The position numbers were made by a program, and so were the translations under genes. The notes below the pieces were generated by a model that was given only the letters and a program-made list of their open reading frames with translations, had not been told where the DNA came from and did not search any database. DNA of 64,000 bases from Echinococcus granulosus (Eukaryota > Platyhelminthes > Cestoda > Cyclophyllidea > Taeniidae): the NCBI RefSeq assembly GCF_000524195.1, contig NW_020170429.1, forward strand, positions 415,805 to 479,804, written 5' to 3'. Shown in pieces: positions 24,121-34,600 of the stretch (the stretch's first letter is position 1; each line of letters begins with the position of its first letter).

Positions 24121-25486
24121 ATGGTAAAGCGTTCGGAGGCGGCTTTTGGTAGAATCATTTTATAGCAAAGTGGTCTCTTTTATCTTACGGCATAAAAAGA
24201 GCTTTCACAACTCTAACCATCAGATATTTAAAAGGCCTGATGGCGGGTAAATTTGCGGAACCGCTGAGACACACATACATGAGTGTGTCCAACTATGTTG
24301 GCAATCCTACCCGCCTCTTGTGTGGAACTGCCGCTTTTCAACCAAAATATGTTTAGTCTTCAGGTGTTAAATTACCAAAACAACTTTAGCATGTTAAAAT
24401 GTTGCGATTCAGAATTAGTGTTGACTCAGCTTTTCGACGAGGCATTCGCCTACCCCCCAATGATAGGAATAAACCCCTCTCCCGAACACATTGGTGGGAT
24501 CATGTTTTCAAAAACGAAGACATTTGTACCCGAAGGAAAGTTAGTTTATTGCAGAGGGATTTGCTGCTTTTTAATACTCTCCCTCACATCGGCTGAAAGA
24601 GGATACAACTCAAGGCAGAAGTGTACCTTTAAAGGAGATAAATGTGAGGATAAATGCCACTTTCTTGAACCAAGTGCTTTTTTAACGAGGCGATCAAAAA
24701 TTGAAGTCTTCCTATCTCACAAGCCAAAAGAAATAAAAGCCTGATATTCGCAGCGGTGTGACATAAATTTTACTTCTTCTACACATTAAACTTTTGCTGG
24801 GACAACTGTAAGTATAAAAATTGCCCGTTTGCTTTGACAACTTCGGCAACTTTTAGCCGAGGTCTCACAACGTAACTCGCACTTTATCCAGGCAACGATT
24901 CCCTTGCACAACAAACTACTCGATGCTTGCCAACTTTATGCATTATACAGAACCCCACTACAACGGATTCAACCAGCTGAATTCTTGGCCCCACTATTCA
25001 TCGATTCTACCATCCAATAGAGCGGTGACATCTTTGACAAGCGTAATGATACCCTTCCTCCATTGATATTTATGTGACCTGACTGCACCTTGAAAACGGA
25101 GGAAACACTCAAAGTATATGACCTGTAGTTCTAATAATTCATTTAACCGAAATTTATTGTCCGAAGGAGAACACGTTTCATATTTTCTCTAAACGCGTTT
25201 GTACAAACCCAAGCCCTATCGTACAGAGATCACTTGTCGAGTTCTCTACGCATGTGCCAACCATGAACGTTAAACGCCAAAAAAATATTTATTAACGGTT
25301 TTTCAAAGTGTTATTTTAAAAAGTATTTAGAATTGAACGATTTCCATCCGAAAATGAAATTAGTATACTCTAGGACTTGAGGATTTTATCTTCTTCCTGG
25401 GAGACTGAGACCCTCATTCATCATAAAATTGACGAAGAATGGAGTGAGAATTCATAATATTTACAGGAAAGTTCACATTTCACTCA
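24121..25486. other. no supported gene
   Basis: A 153-codon plus frame at 24283-24744 is open, but it shows no recognisable domain and has an even mix of Cys, Phe and Leu without structure. It is left unannotated. Downstream of it lies the WARS2 3' flank. Confidence 0.4.
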
Positions 25487-28400
25487 TTAGTAGCAATGCA
25501 AGCCTATGACTTCCTTAATTTTCCGCAGATTTTGTGAAGCCACAAGGTTCGCTATTCGAGCTCCAGCCGAAAGAGCGTTCTGAACAAGCCCAGAGCTCTC
25601 CAATTCCGCCAAGCGTGTTCGAATAGGCGTAAGTTCCTCCACGATGACGTCAGTAACGACATTTTTGAGCTCTACTTTCGACAATTTCACCAACTGTTCC
25701 ACGGCCTCTTGGATTGGGACATCCTTGAAAATCGAGGTCAAATAATAAGTACTACTGAAAAAGAACGAGGCTAAATTTCTATAAGCCCTAAAATGTGGCT
25801 GACCTTTGCTGCGGCGAATATTTGCATGAGGTTAGCCACGCCAGGCCGAGTCACGGGGTCATAGGTCAACTGACGGATGGAATCGGTTTGTGCACGCGTC
25901 ACCTTCGATTGAACTGTGTCCGGAGGGTCGGTTAACCAAATGACACCGGAGTCAGGGCCCATAGACTTGCTCATTTTCTTCGTTGGCTCTCGAAGATTGT
26001 AGACCTAGATGTAGTGATATCGGTTATTTTATAATAATAAATTGAAAAGAAAATGATTGCATGGCAAGAATTAAGGCTAATTGGCAAAACAACATCAATT
26101 TCGACGACAGGTTTTCGAGAATATTTTTATAAAATGCCCTATTGTGATCTCACAGCACTAGAAGGTTAGCGTAGTGGAAACGCAACATTCGGTGGGATTT
26201 TTAGTTCCAATGTGCGATCCAAAGCTACATAATGGGACAAATTGACACCTGCTTAGTCTCCCATAGTCCTCTCCGTGTTTTATCACTGCACTTTCGATTT
26301 AATAACTCGAATGACAATAACTCCATTTCGAATACATCAAATTCGCCGCCAATGCTTCGCCGACTGCATATGCAAAAGGATTTCGACCTTCAGGGAGTAA
26401 ATGCATTAAGCTTACAGGGAGAAGTTAAGCGAGAATTCTGATTCATAACTAAAAAGTCCCCACCTTTGTAAACCTTTTAAATCACGATCCAAAGTCGTTT
26501 TCAAGTAAACGTGTCAAATATGTGACTTCGACCTGTAAATAAAATTTCAAAATCGAGCCCAAAAACCCCAAATGCTTTCGGAGCTAGCCACACCACAAAA
26601 TGCAGGAGTTAGGACTGGGAAGTCGTATCGCCAAATTTTGCATTTCCGCAATTCATTTGTCATATCATCAAAAACTTCAAAAAGGGAAAAGCTCCTCGAT
26701 ACATGGAAACCACACTCCAAACCTTCACAAATAAGAATGCAACAATCAGGTTCAAAACACTGCATTCCGCGTTTCCCTCAACATTTAGCAAAGAGTAGTG
26801 ATTTACTTAATCAAAGCACTCAAAAAATACAGAACTTATTCTATTCGTGAAGAAACTTCGATGGCTGCTTGGAGCGGACATGCTTTGGCTAAACCTCAAT
26901 GACGTACGAGCTTCAGATATTACAAAAGAAAAGTTGAATGGAGGAATCAAGGCAACCACACACACAGCAACATGTTACATTACTCCGCAGATCGTGTTTT
27001 CTGTCACTTTCATGATTATATACGTCTCAGCGGCAGCAACTTAGTCCCACTGGCACAATTGCATGATCAGAGCAGAAGATGAATTAGGTCAGCAAACAAT
27101 TTAAGCAGAGAGCCGCGGTTATTCAATTTGTTTTGCTGATCGTGATTAGCTAGGCGAGCAATCAATCCCACATAGCATCAGTAGTATTAGCGATAGAACT
27201 AAACCAGAACAGAAACAGAAACGATGACCTCTGATGAGACAGCGATAGCAAAAGCTTCAAAAAATGAAAAGTGGAACAAAATACCACAAAAAATAGGCCC
27301 CAATTACTATCAATAATTTGCAGATTGACTGAAAAAAAACTTCACCGCATCAAAAGAGAATTGTCACCAAATCTACATAAGTATACAGCGCTTATCACAT
27401 ACACCATCAGTGCCTCGGGTGAAAATTGACCACCACAGACCAAGGGTTTCATTGTTTTACCATAGTATCGTCACCTAGACCACCCAAAGTAAAGTGATCG
27501 TCGCTAGGTCGAGAGTATCTTATAGATATTTTATTGTCTTGGACTCAACAAGCCTGTTTGCGACATAACTTCGTGAAACTTGTTATCACAGATTGGTGGA
27601 CAACAAGTAACACATTTGTGGTGCCAGGCTCAATAAGGAAAGTCAGAACGTCACACATATGTGAAGCTGGTGGTGAACATATTAAACATAAACCGTGTCA
27701 TATCTACCTTTATTAGCTAAAAATCTAACACCCAATCTTTCATTTCTTTACCTTACATCTTTCGTTTCTTACTAAGCAGTTTCGTAACACCATCCAAAAA
27801 CAATTATAAGGCCTACCCTAAACTCACCTTTGGCGTTTCGGTCAGCTTTAAGCAAGGAGACTTGAGAAGGCCCTGGAGCGCTGGCCAGTGGGTCAAAGTC
27901 ACACGAGCGAGGTCACGGGTGAGTTCGAGATGAGTGATCTGATCAGCGCCAACAGGTACGAAGTCGGCGGCGTAGAGTAGCACGTCGGCCGCCATGAGGA
28001 GGGGGTACGTGAAGAGACCCACAGAGGCGCCGACCTCCCCTGAAGCCTCCGACTTCTCCCGCCACTGCGGCAGATGTGCCAGACGCTGTGGATGAAGAAT
28101 GAGAGGGGACTGGGCCTTCTTAATTATGTGGATAACCACACAGACACTTTCGATACTCTGTAATTCAGTATTCTTACTAATGATATACTACTTTGATGAT
28201 AACGATCCTTCTTCAAGACTTCTAATTCTTCCGTGTATTAATAATGATGATACACTGGTCTTTTCAGATTAACGTGACCCAATCTCCGCGCTGACAGTTT
28301 AAAGGTTTTTAGAAACTTCAAATTAGGGAGAGGAATGTATTGTTTCTTTGGCTTTAACTATGCTTGTCATCGTGGGAAAACTTTAAAATTGCATATATTT

Positions 28401-29287
28401 GTTTACAGAGTAGAGTGGATGGACAAATGGGTAGACACGGGAAAGATATTTTAGTTCTACACGTTGCTACACTGGCCTTTTTGGTTATGTGTTCCAACTT
28501 CCACACTAATGATAAGACTGTGTTAGTTTCAATCATACCTCTAACCTACACCTCTGCTCACGGACAGCAGAACTACTTATAGCCACAACAGAGGTAATAC
28601 AATGTTCGCGATCAATAACAGTTTGCATTATAAAACCAACGAGCAAGGGACAAAGGGGTGGTGGACTTCAAGGACTCAATGATTATTAGGCACAACATGA
28701 AGGGATAGTATTTTTTGAATAGAAGCTTGTCGTTAGTTAATCCACATTTAATTCGATGAAAGCAAATTAGTCGGCAATTTATGTATTTCAAGTAGCACAC
28801 ATCATCCACGAATCCGACAAAGGTTAAAAATAGGCACATAGACCAAATAATAACGGTGAGCCAAGAAAAAAGAAAACTGATGAAAAGAACTTACATTAAC
28901 AGTACATTGTGAAGCCAGAATCCAAGCTAGTTCACAGTGGCCAGTAACGCTTGACTGAGGAAAGAGAATTGTTTTCCTTTTGGCCGTTGAGTCTTCAGAT
29001 CTTAAAGCTGGGTCGATACCACAGGCCAAAAGTGCGGATCCCAACTTAAGTGTCGACTGAGCCCGATCATTGTTAGGAGTATGTTTGGTCAAGGCATGTA
29101 AGTCGGCAATCAATAAAAAGAATTGGTCCACACTTCCCTCTGATTGTAGTCTGACGCAGGGCTTTATCATCCCGAAATAGTTACCTAGATGAGGATACCC
29201 TGTTGGTTGGATTCCAGTGACAACTATTTGCCTATGATGTCCTGTGACATAAAACGCCCTTATTTGAGTGGAACCAGATAAGAGCAT
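25487..29287 (-). CDS. WARS2: mitochondrial tryptophanyl-tRNA synthetase (WARS2), 362 aa, 4 exons
   Basis: Exons are 29287-28895, 28085-27828, 26004-25804 and 25723-25487, all joined in phase 0. The enzyme charges tRNA-Trp for mitochondrial translation. Class I signatures are present: PTGYPHLGN (residues 28-36, the HIGH-type site) and KMSKS at 227-231. Other conserved blocks are the [14 protein letters not shown] segment in exon 1, [13 protein letters not shown] and VPVGADQ in exon 2, and [13 protein letters not shown] in exon 3. A C-terminal anticodon-binding helical region is in exon 4. Length matches the human enzyme as I remember it (about 360). The start is the first in-frame ATG after a strong acceptor at 29312; the open frame upstream begins with TTG. 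The GTCAGC donor of exon 3 and the TTTTCAAG acceptor of exon 4 are the only phase-consistent choice and restore family length. A mitochondrial targeting N-terminus is inferred from Arg/Ser-rich residues 1-20. Confidence 0.93.
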
Positions 29288-29310
29288 TCGTCGAAGTGGG
29301 CGACATGATA

Positions 29311-29340
29311 GCTGAGGAAGAAACGGCAAGAGCTAAGAGG
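29311..29340 (-). promoter_or_regulatory. splice/trans-splice acceptor before WARS2
   Basis: The minus strand has CTCTTGCCGTTTCTTCCTCAG and then 24 bases of leader before the WARS2 ATG. This polypyrimidine acceptor lies directly upstream of the coding start and suits spliced-leader addition. A 24-codon upstream frame opens at the out-of-frame ATG at 29306 and overlaps the main start. Confidence 0.5.
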
Positions 29341-29924
29341 AAAATTTTAATGATGGGCACAAATGCACATCATGCTTCAGTAAAATCACATACATACTTA
29401 AGCATGCCCTACACGGATTGCAATTGGCTAAAGCAAATTTGCATCTTTTTTCTGTATAGATAAACATCCAACTAACTAAATTCCTATGTAAGTTTTTTAA
29501 TCTGGCAAATATATGAAATGCATGCTTAAACTAATAATAATTGTAAAAAAACACATGTAAGGTCACTAGATAGCTTTTATAAACCCTTCTAACACTACCC
29601 TATTCGTCACAATCATTATTTTCGTCAGATTTACCTCTTCTGCAAGTCAAAAAGTTACCAGGACATGCCTTTTACCAAAAAAATATTATCACTGCATAAT
29701 TTACATAGGGGCCACGGTCAACACACTTCTTTGCTTTACTTGCCTATTGTATCGCCCTTTATCTGCTCCGAAGTTATAGCAAGACAAAACACGTGTAATA
29801 CTATCATGAAGAAGGACCGAGACGCTACTACCATGGTTTAATGGCCGTATTGCAGAGCTGATGCTTGATCTGCGTGGACTGATGGAACCGCATATCTAAA
29901 GTTAATGCCTATTCAATGCATTAT
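29341..29924. other. no gene seen (STX18-WARS2 spacer)
   Basis: AT-rich spacer without exons. Together with the inserted terminal repeat next to it, it makes up most of the 913-base gap between the STX18 and WARS2 coding regions. Confidence 0.5.
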
Positions 29925-30118
29925 TGTAGCGTCCTGAGACTTCCCTGAGGACGAAAAGACGCATTCCTCGGGCAGAACATACATATTCAGCACAGAAAAG
30001 GTGTTTGGGCTACTGACTTGGCTCGAAGACCAGCCCACCCATCCATTTCTATTTGAGAGTCGAAACACTAACGTCATAAGTAAAATTACACCCCTCCAGA
30101 ACCTTTCCAAGGTAAGTG
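29925..30118 (-). repeat. solo terminal repeat of the TRIM-like element (reverse), in STX18-WARS2 spacer
   Basis: The plus strand starts TGTAGCGTCCTGAGACTTCC and carries GGGCAGAACATACATATTC and GGGCTACTGACTTGGCTCG, the reversed family landmarks. The right edge is approximate. It sits between two same-strand genes. Confidence 0.6.
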
Positions 30119-30130
30119 TGATATCAATCT

Positions 30131-30136
30131 TTTAAT
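30131..30136 (-). terminator. possible poly(A) signal (ATTAAA) of STX18
   Basis: ATTAAA on the minus strand, 65 bases after the STX18 stop at 30201. It is a common variant signal. No AATAAA is closer. Confidence 0.35.
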
Positions 30137-30200
30137 TAGTAAGAAAGAACCAATAAAGAAGCCTAAGAAATAATTCAAAAATACAATGGCGGCCGGTAAT

Positions 30201-31526
30201 TCAACTGTACCAATCAAGAAAGTGCAAAGAAAAAGTGAGTGTGAGGAGGATAAAGATGATCCAAAACCGCACACTTCTCGTCTTGTCCATTGATTGTCGC
30301 AGGTGCTCATTTGCTTCCCTTACCAACTCCGTAGAACCCACAACCTGTTCACCAATATGCTGTACCATCTAAAAGCGTACGTACGTACACATGACGTTCA
30401 ACCTGCTGCTAATGAAGCCAATTATGATTTAAAGCTAGGCCTAAATTCACCTCTGCTTGCTCCAACAGACTCTCCGTCACCACAGCCTGCAGGCGTCCAA
30501 TCTCCGAGATCTGGCTGCCCAGACGTTGGATCTCATTGCGTTCAGAGAGGAAGTGTAAGTAAACCTCCGCGTTCTCCATCTCCAATTGTTTCAGCTCCGC
30601 TTCTGACAGAGAGTCCGGTGGCAGGGCTTCGGCATTTTGTGGTGGGGTGCTAAAGAGCCAACTGGTGTCGCCGCCACTACTGCTTCCAATACCACCACTA
30701 CTACCACCACGTTTTCGAATGACACTACTAAAATACGACTCCTGATGGGAGGAAGGGGGAATTTCACCTAGGCGACAAGCTAACTCCACTCGACGGCAGT
30801 AGGTGGATACCTGTGAGAAAGATCCATCATTTACTAGTAAAAATATTACATGCCCAACGGTAACTAGAATTACGGTAAGATTACCCTAAATCCAACCAAA
30901 TTAAGAGCTGTGAGGGTGATTAATCAACACCTAACATCTGAGTAAGCGACATTGCAATTATAATTTTCCTTACGATATTTTCGTGAGGCATTTGTTCTGG
31001 AAGTAAGTAGCTCAAGTAAAATCTCACCAACCTGGAAAAAAAGGGTACCCACGATCACTCAAATCATAACGGAAAGACAGAAATGAAGACCTACCTGTTC
31101 ATCTCGTGCCTTCTGAAGTGACTTCAAAAATTCCTCCAACGACCGACACACCGCCTTACGGTGTTCACTCGCCTGCCCCTTGCCCGCCTCTCCTCCGCTG
31201 CGGCATCGCTGCAGCTGCTGCAACAGCTGTCCACACTGTTCCAGCGCACTGTTTATCACCTTCGCAACCTCGTGATACATCCGCTGGCGCGCAGAGTCGT
31301 TTGTGGCCAGTGCACGACTCAACTCACCAGCATGAGCAAGGTGCTGACGTACCGTCACCAACTCAGAGTGGAGACGATGGGCACGAGACGAGAAGGTATC
31401 GGTGGTCGGTGGCAAAGCGTGCCCCTCAATAGCAACGGAGGAAGCGGTGGAGGACTTTTGGGACATCGAGGAGGTGGAAAGAGCGCGAACAGTGCTAGTG
31501 AAGACTCGGGTGATATCGCAGGCCAT
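30201..31526 (-). CDS. STX18: syntaxin-18-like ER Qa-SNARE, 319 aa, 3 exons
   Basis: Exons are 31526-31095, 30810-30451 and 30368-30201. Syntaxin-18 is an ER-resident Qa-SNARE for retrograde Golgi-to-ER fusion, acting with Sec22b, Use1 and BNIP1. Seen here: an N-terminus MACDITRVF like the family's MAVDITLLF; FSSRAH and EHRKAV blocks of the N-terminal helical region; and a SNARE helix from about 225 to 292. Gln262 is in the register of the ionic-layer glutamine. A C-terminal anchor at about 299-314 is followed by FLDWYS at the very end, matching the human FLDWYDS ending. The exon 3 acceptor TTTTAG at 30369 gives exactly the family spacing between EIGRLQ and VVGSTE; an alternative TACAG acceptor 9 bases further in would shorten it. 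A Ser/Gly-rich linker (about 165-185) is divergent. It lies 122 bases downstream of ANAPC4. Confidence 0.93.
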
Positions 31527-31548
31527 TTCTAAAATCGCACACACACTG
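31527..31548 (-). promoter_or_regulatory. trans-splice acceptor candidate 2 bases before STX18 ATG
   Basis: The minus strand reads TGTGTGCGATTTTAG, then AA, then ATG. An acceptor this close to the start, only 71 bases after the ANAPC4 poly(A) signal, is the arrangement expected at an internal operon gene processed by spliced-leader trans-splicing. Confidence 0.6.
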
Positions 31549-31614
31549 CGCGATATACCGTACAATATCGAGGTGAGGGTAAGGCACTGGACGTGAATTA
31601 GAAAAATAGGGATA

Positions 31615-31620
31615 TTTATT
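31615..31620 (-). terminator. poly(A) signal AATAAA of ANAPC4
   Basis: A canonical AATAAA on the minus strand, about 30 bases after the ANAPC4 stop (31649-31651) and inside the 122-base spacer to STX18. Confidence 0.65.
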
Positions 31621-31648
31621 ATTTAAAAGCGGAGTGTACATGGGTGGT

Positions 31649-34600
31649 CTAGAGACTTTCATCCACATCTTCCCCTTCTTCCTCGCCGGTTGTGACGCGT
31701 TCCATAATATACACACGGCAAATGGAGTCAAACATCTGAAGGAAAGGGATGAAGAAATAATGAGAGAGCCTACCACAAAGATGGTTCGTCTTTCGTCATT
31801 GACAGCAAACCAAGAGGGCTTTCGGGGTAAGGAGTGAACTTGCAGTGGCTCCGTGACCAGTTTGGACATCGGCAGCGGATTTCTAGAATGAAAGCCAAGA
31901 GTGATAAATGCTCCTATCATTACTGCAATTAAAAAGAAGGAGAAATTTCGTCAGAACGGAGCTGTCTACGACTTTCTCGAACCGAAATAATTCGCCTCAA
32001 GAAAAATAATCACCCTCTTTTTCGAGTTTACTATCCTGAGTGGGTACAACTTAAATTATCTTAATGGTTTTTAATCAACTTTGTGGGATGTTTCGAAATG
32101 TGATACAATGGACTTCAATATCACCGGACATGGCATTGTCCCTGCTTATTCTTCGGTCATGTAACTTTTTGGGCCGTGCAGAGCAGTTGACCAAGTAATT
32201 CACAACCTTTTTTTCGAAGGTAGTAGCCAGGTATGCGCCAGAATTGCCGATAAAGTGTTTGAATAAAAAAGCATAATTCTGTTAAATATTACTCAACAGT
32301 TTCACTTCTTTTTACATCAAAAATGACAACCAGAATCCGTCATTTTATCTGCCAGCGTTATATTCTTCTGTTAGAATAATAGAGGTTTGTCTCATGAAAA
32401 AATGACTCTAAAGTAAGAAACTGACAGAAAGTTTGAGGACGAAACATCGTTGACAAAAGTGCACAAAAAGTTAATTTTACATGACAATAAAAAACAAAGT
32501 TTTGACTAAAAGAGAGAAGAAATAAATCACAAGGTAGGATAAAATCGAGGAGTTTCCGATAATCATTTACTGCATTCCCTGTAACTTCCGCGAAGGCAAT
32601 CACTCTTCAAAATCAACTCAGTGGTACTGCTCACAGTCGAATTGTTTAAAACTCATTCGGTTGGAGTTATTTAACCTACCTGAGCAGCACATCGGTGAGA
32701 TTAGAGGACGCCAGCAAAATGGATAATGTGGCCAGTTCAGGAGCACCGCTGAGCCCCTGTTCCAGGGGGATGAAGATGAACCACTGAAGGGTCTCTGTCG
32801 ATGAGGCGTCCGCCTCACGGTAAATCAGGGCCACAAGAGTATTTATTTCAATGAATTTCAAATCCACAATTTGGTAGGGTCTAATAAGACAGGGAAAGGG
32901 AATCAACCGAACCGTTAGAAGGGAAGATTTTTGAGACCCAAGAGATTAATTTTTTGACAAAGACGGTATGAAAAAGCGTTGGGTCCATACAGTAAAAGGA
33001 ATATGAAGAATGGTTATACTTTGAGGTATTATGAATAAGGTTTTAATAAGGTCGGCAAGAATTTAGGCAGTATATGATAAAGGTGGTAAAAAGAACAACA
33101 TAAGCATACTTCTTTGACGGGTTTTCGTCACCGACAAATCCGTCCACGGTTATGCTGAAGCCACATTTACCGCTAAAACATGCAAAATCGCGGAGTATTG
33201 TATTTTATTGTGTACTTGCGGTTGTTCAAATTGTAAGTAGCATTTTAGCAGACCGGTATTTGCCAAAGACATGTACTTATCTATACAGGTTCCAGAGTGT
33301 GCACGATTCCGGTCATCATTTTGGAGCTCTCTTCGTGTCACCGCCATTAACTGCTTGTTGGTGCTTCTGTACGTGCCCAATGCAATTTACGTGGACCTGC
33401 AGAACCTGCATCTTCAGGTATGGCAAGTGACCTGATATTGTGCAGAACTTTCAAATGAGTCGTCGATACTCCTATATTGGTTGTAAGTGGCTCTGTTCGT
33501 TCTGCTTAGGCTTCTGAGCCATTGGCAATAAGGTTATTAACTATATCCTTTGAAAAAAAAAAGCACCACTATTTAAAAGCAACGGCAAACTAAAGACAAC
33601 GACAACCTAAATTTCTATTGACGCTTTTAGCCAGCAATTGAATGCTCCTTAGTCCTTTCAAAAGCATCGACGGCATTTCGCTTTCGAATGCTGAAAAGAG
33701 GGCATGCCACACTTTCACAGGCTTTTGACATTCGCAGTGATTGAGAAGACTAAGTGAGCTTTGAAGAAAAAAATATTCTCTCAACGAATCTACCGTAACA
33801 AGACATTCCTTAACCAGGATTCGTAAAATAGCAGGGAAAATAGAGCGATGATGACGACAAAAAATAGTGTCCCTGGCTTGATTGTGTCGAAGCAGTGGTT
33901 TTGGCCGGACCGTAGTATTCAAAAGGCCATAGCTAAAGTCATTGCCATTCAATAGAAATTTACTTAGAAAGTTTATTTAAAAGAGAGAATACATCAGTTT
34001 CGAAGCTGATAAAACCTTTCTAAGGCTTCCTATGTAAAAAAGAGAATCGCGTTTTGCTAGTAATTTCAGCATTTAAGAATTAGTTGAAATCAAAGCCTAC
34101 TTTACCACTTAAACAATGAACTCACTCGACAGGGTCAGAAGAGAAAACGAGAATAGCGTCGTAAACATCGACTGCGCCTTCGTCCCGTGGTTTCACATAT
34201 GCGATTCGATCAACTGTTCCAGTGAGTGCCTGGAGGCCTAGCAAGGGGACGGTCGGAGCCTTTTGAGGAGACGTCATGAGACAGGAGAAGTGACAGATGT
34301 GAAGTCGAGAGATATCGTTGCTGCAAATAGATGGAAATAATTGCTACTTAACCCGCTCGTAAGGAGGCATCATGATGCCCAGGGAATTCAAAATGTGGCA
34401 CTGAGCCTTGGTGAATTGGGTAATTCTTTACTATCCAACAAATACTGCTTTATGGTTTACGAGGATGAAGTGAAATACATGAACAAATTGCACAAAGATG
34501 ATGACGAATTCCACAATTGAACAATGTCTGTGATCAAATAAGTAGGGTTCAGAATTCTTCACTTGTTCCTCAGTAAGTCGTCCAATAATGGAAATTAGAA

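Noticed and set aside
24283..24744. 153-codon plus-strand frame, the longest without an assigned function in the left half
   Set aside because: No domain, signal peptide, splice context or poly(A) signal. Composition is like translated AT-rich spacer.
30294..30653. 119-codon plus frame
   Set aside because: It is antisense shadow of STX18 exons 2 and 3.
33590..33952. 120-codon minus frame as an extra ANAPC4 exon
   Set aside because: The flanking exons (34126 and 32880) already join in phase and in line with the family, leaving no room for it.
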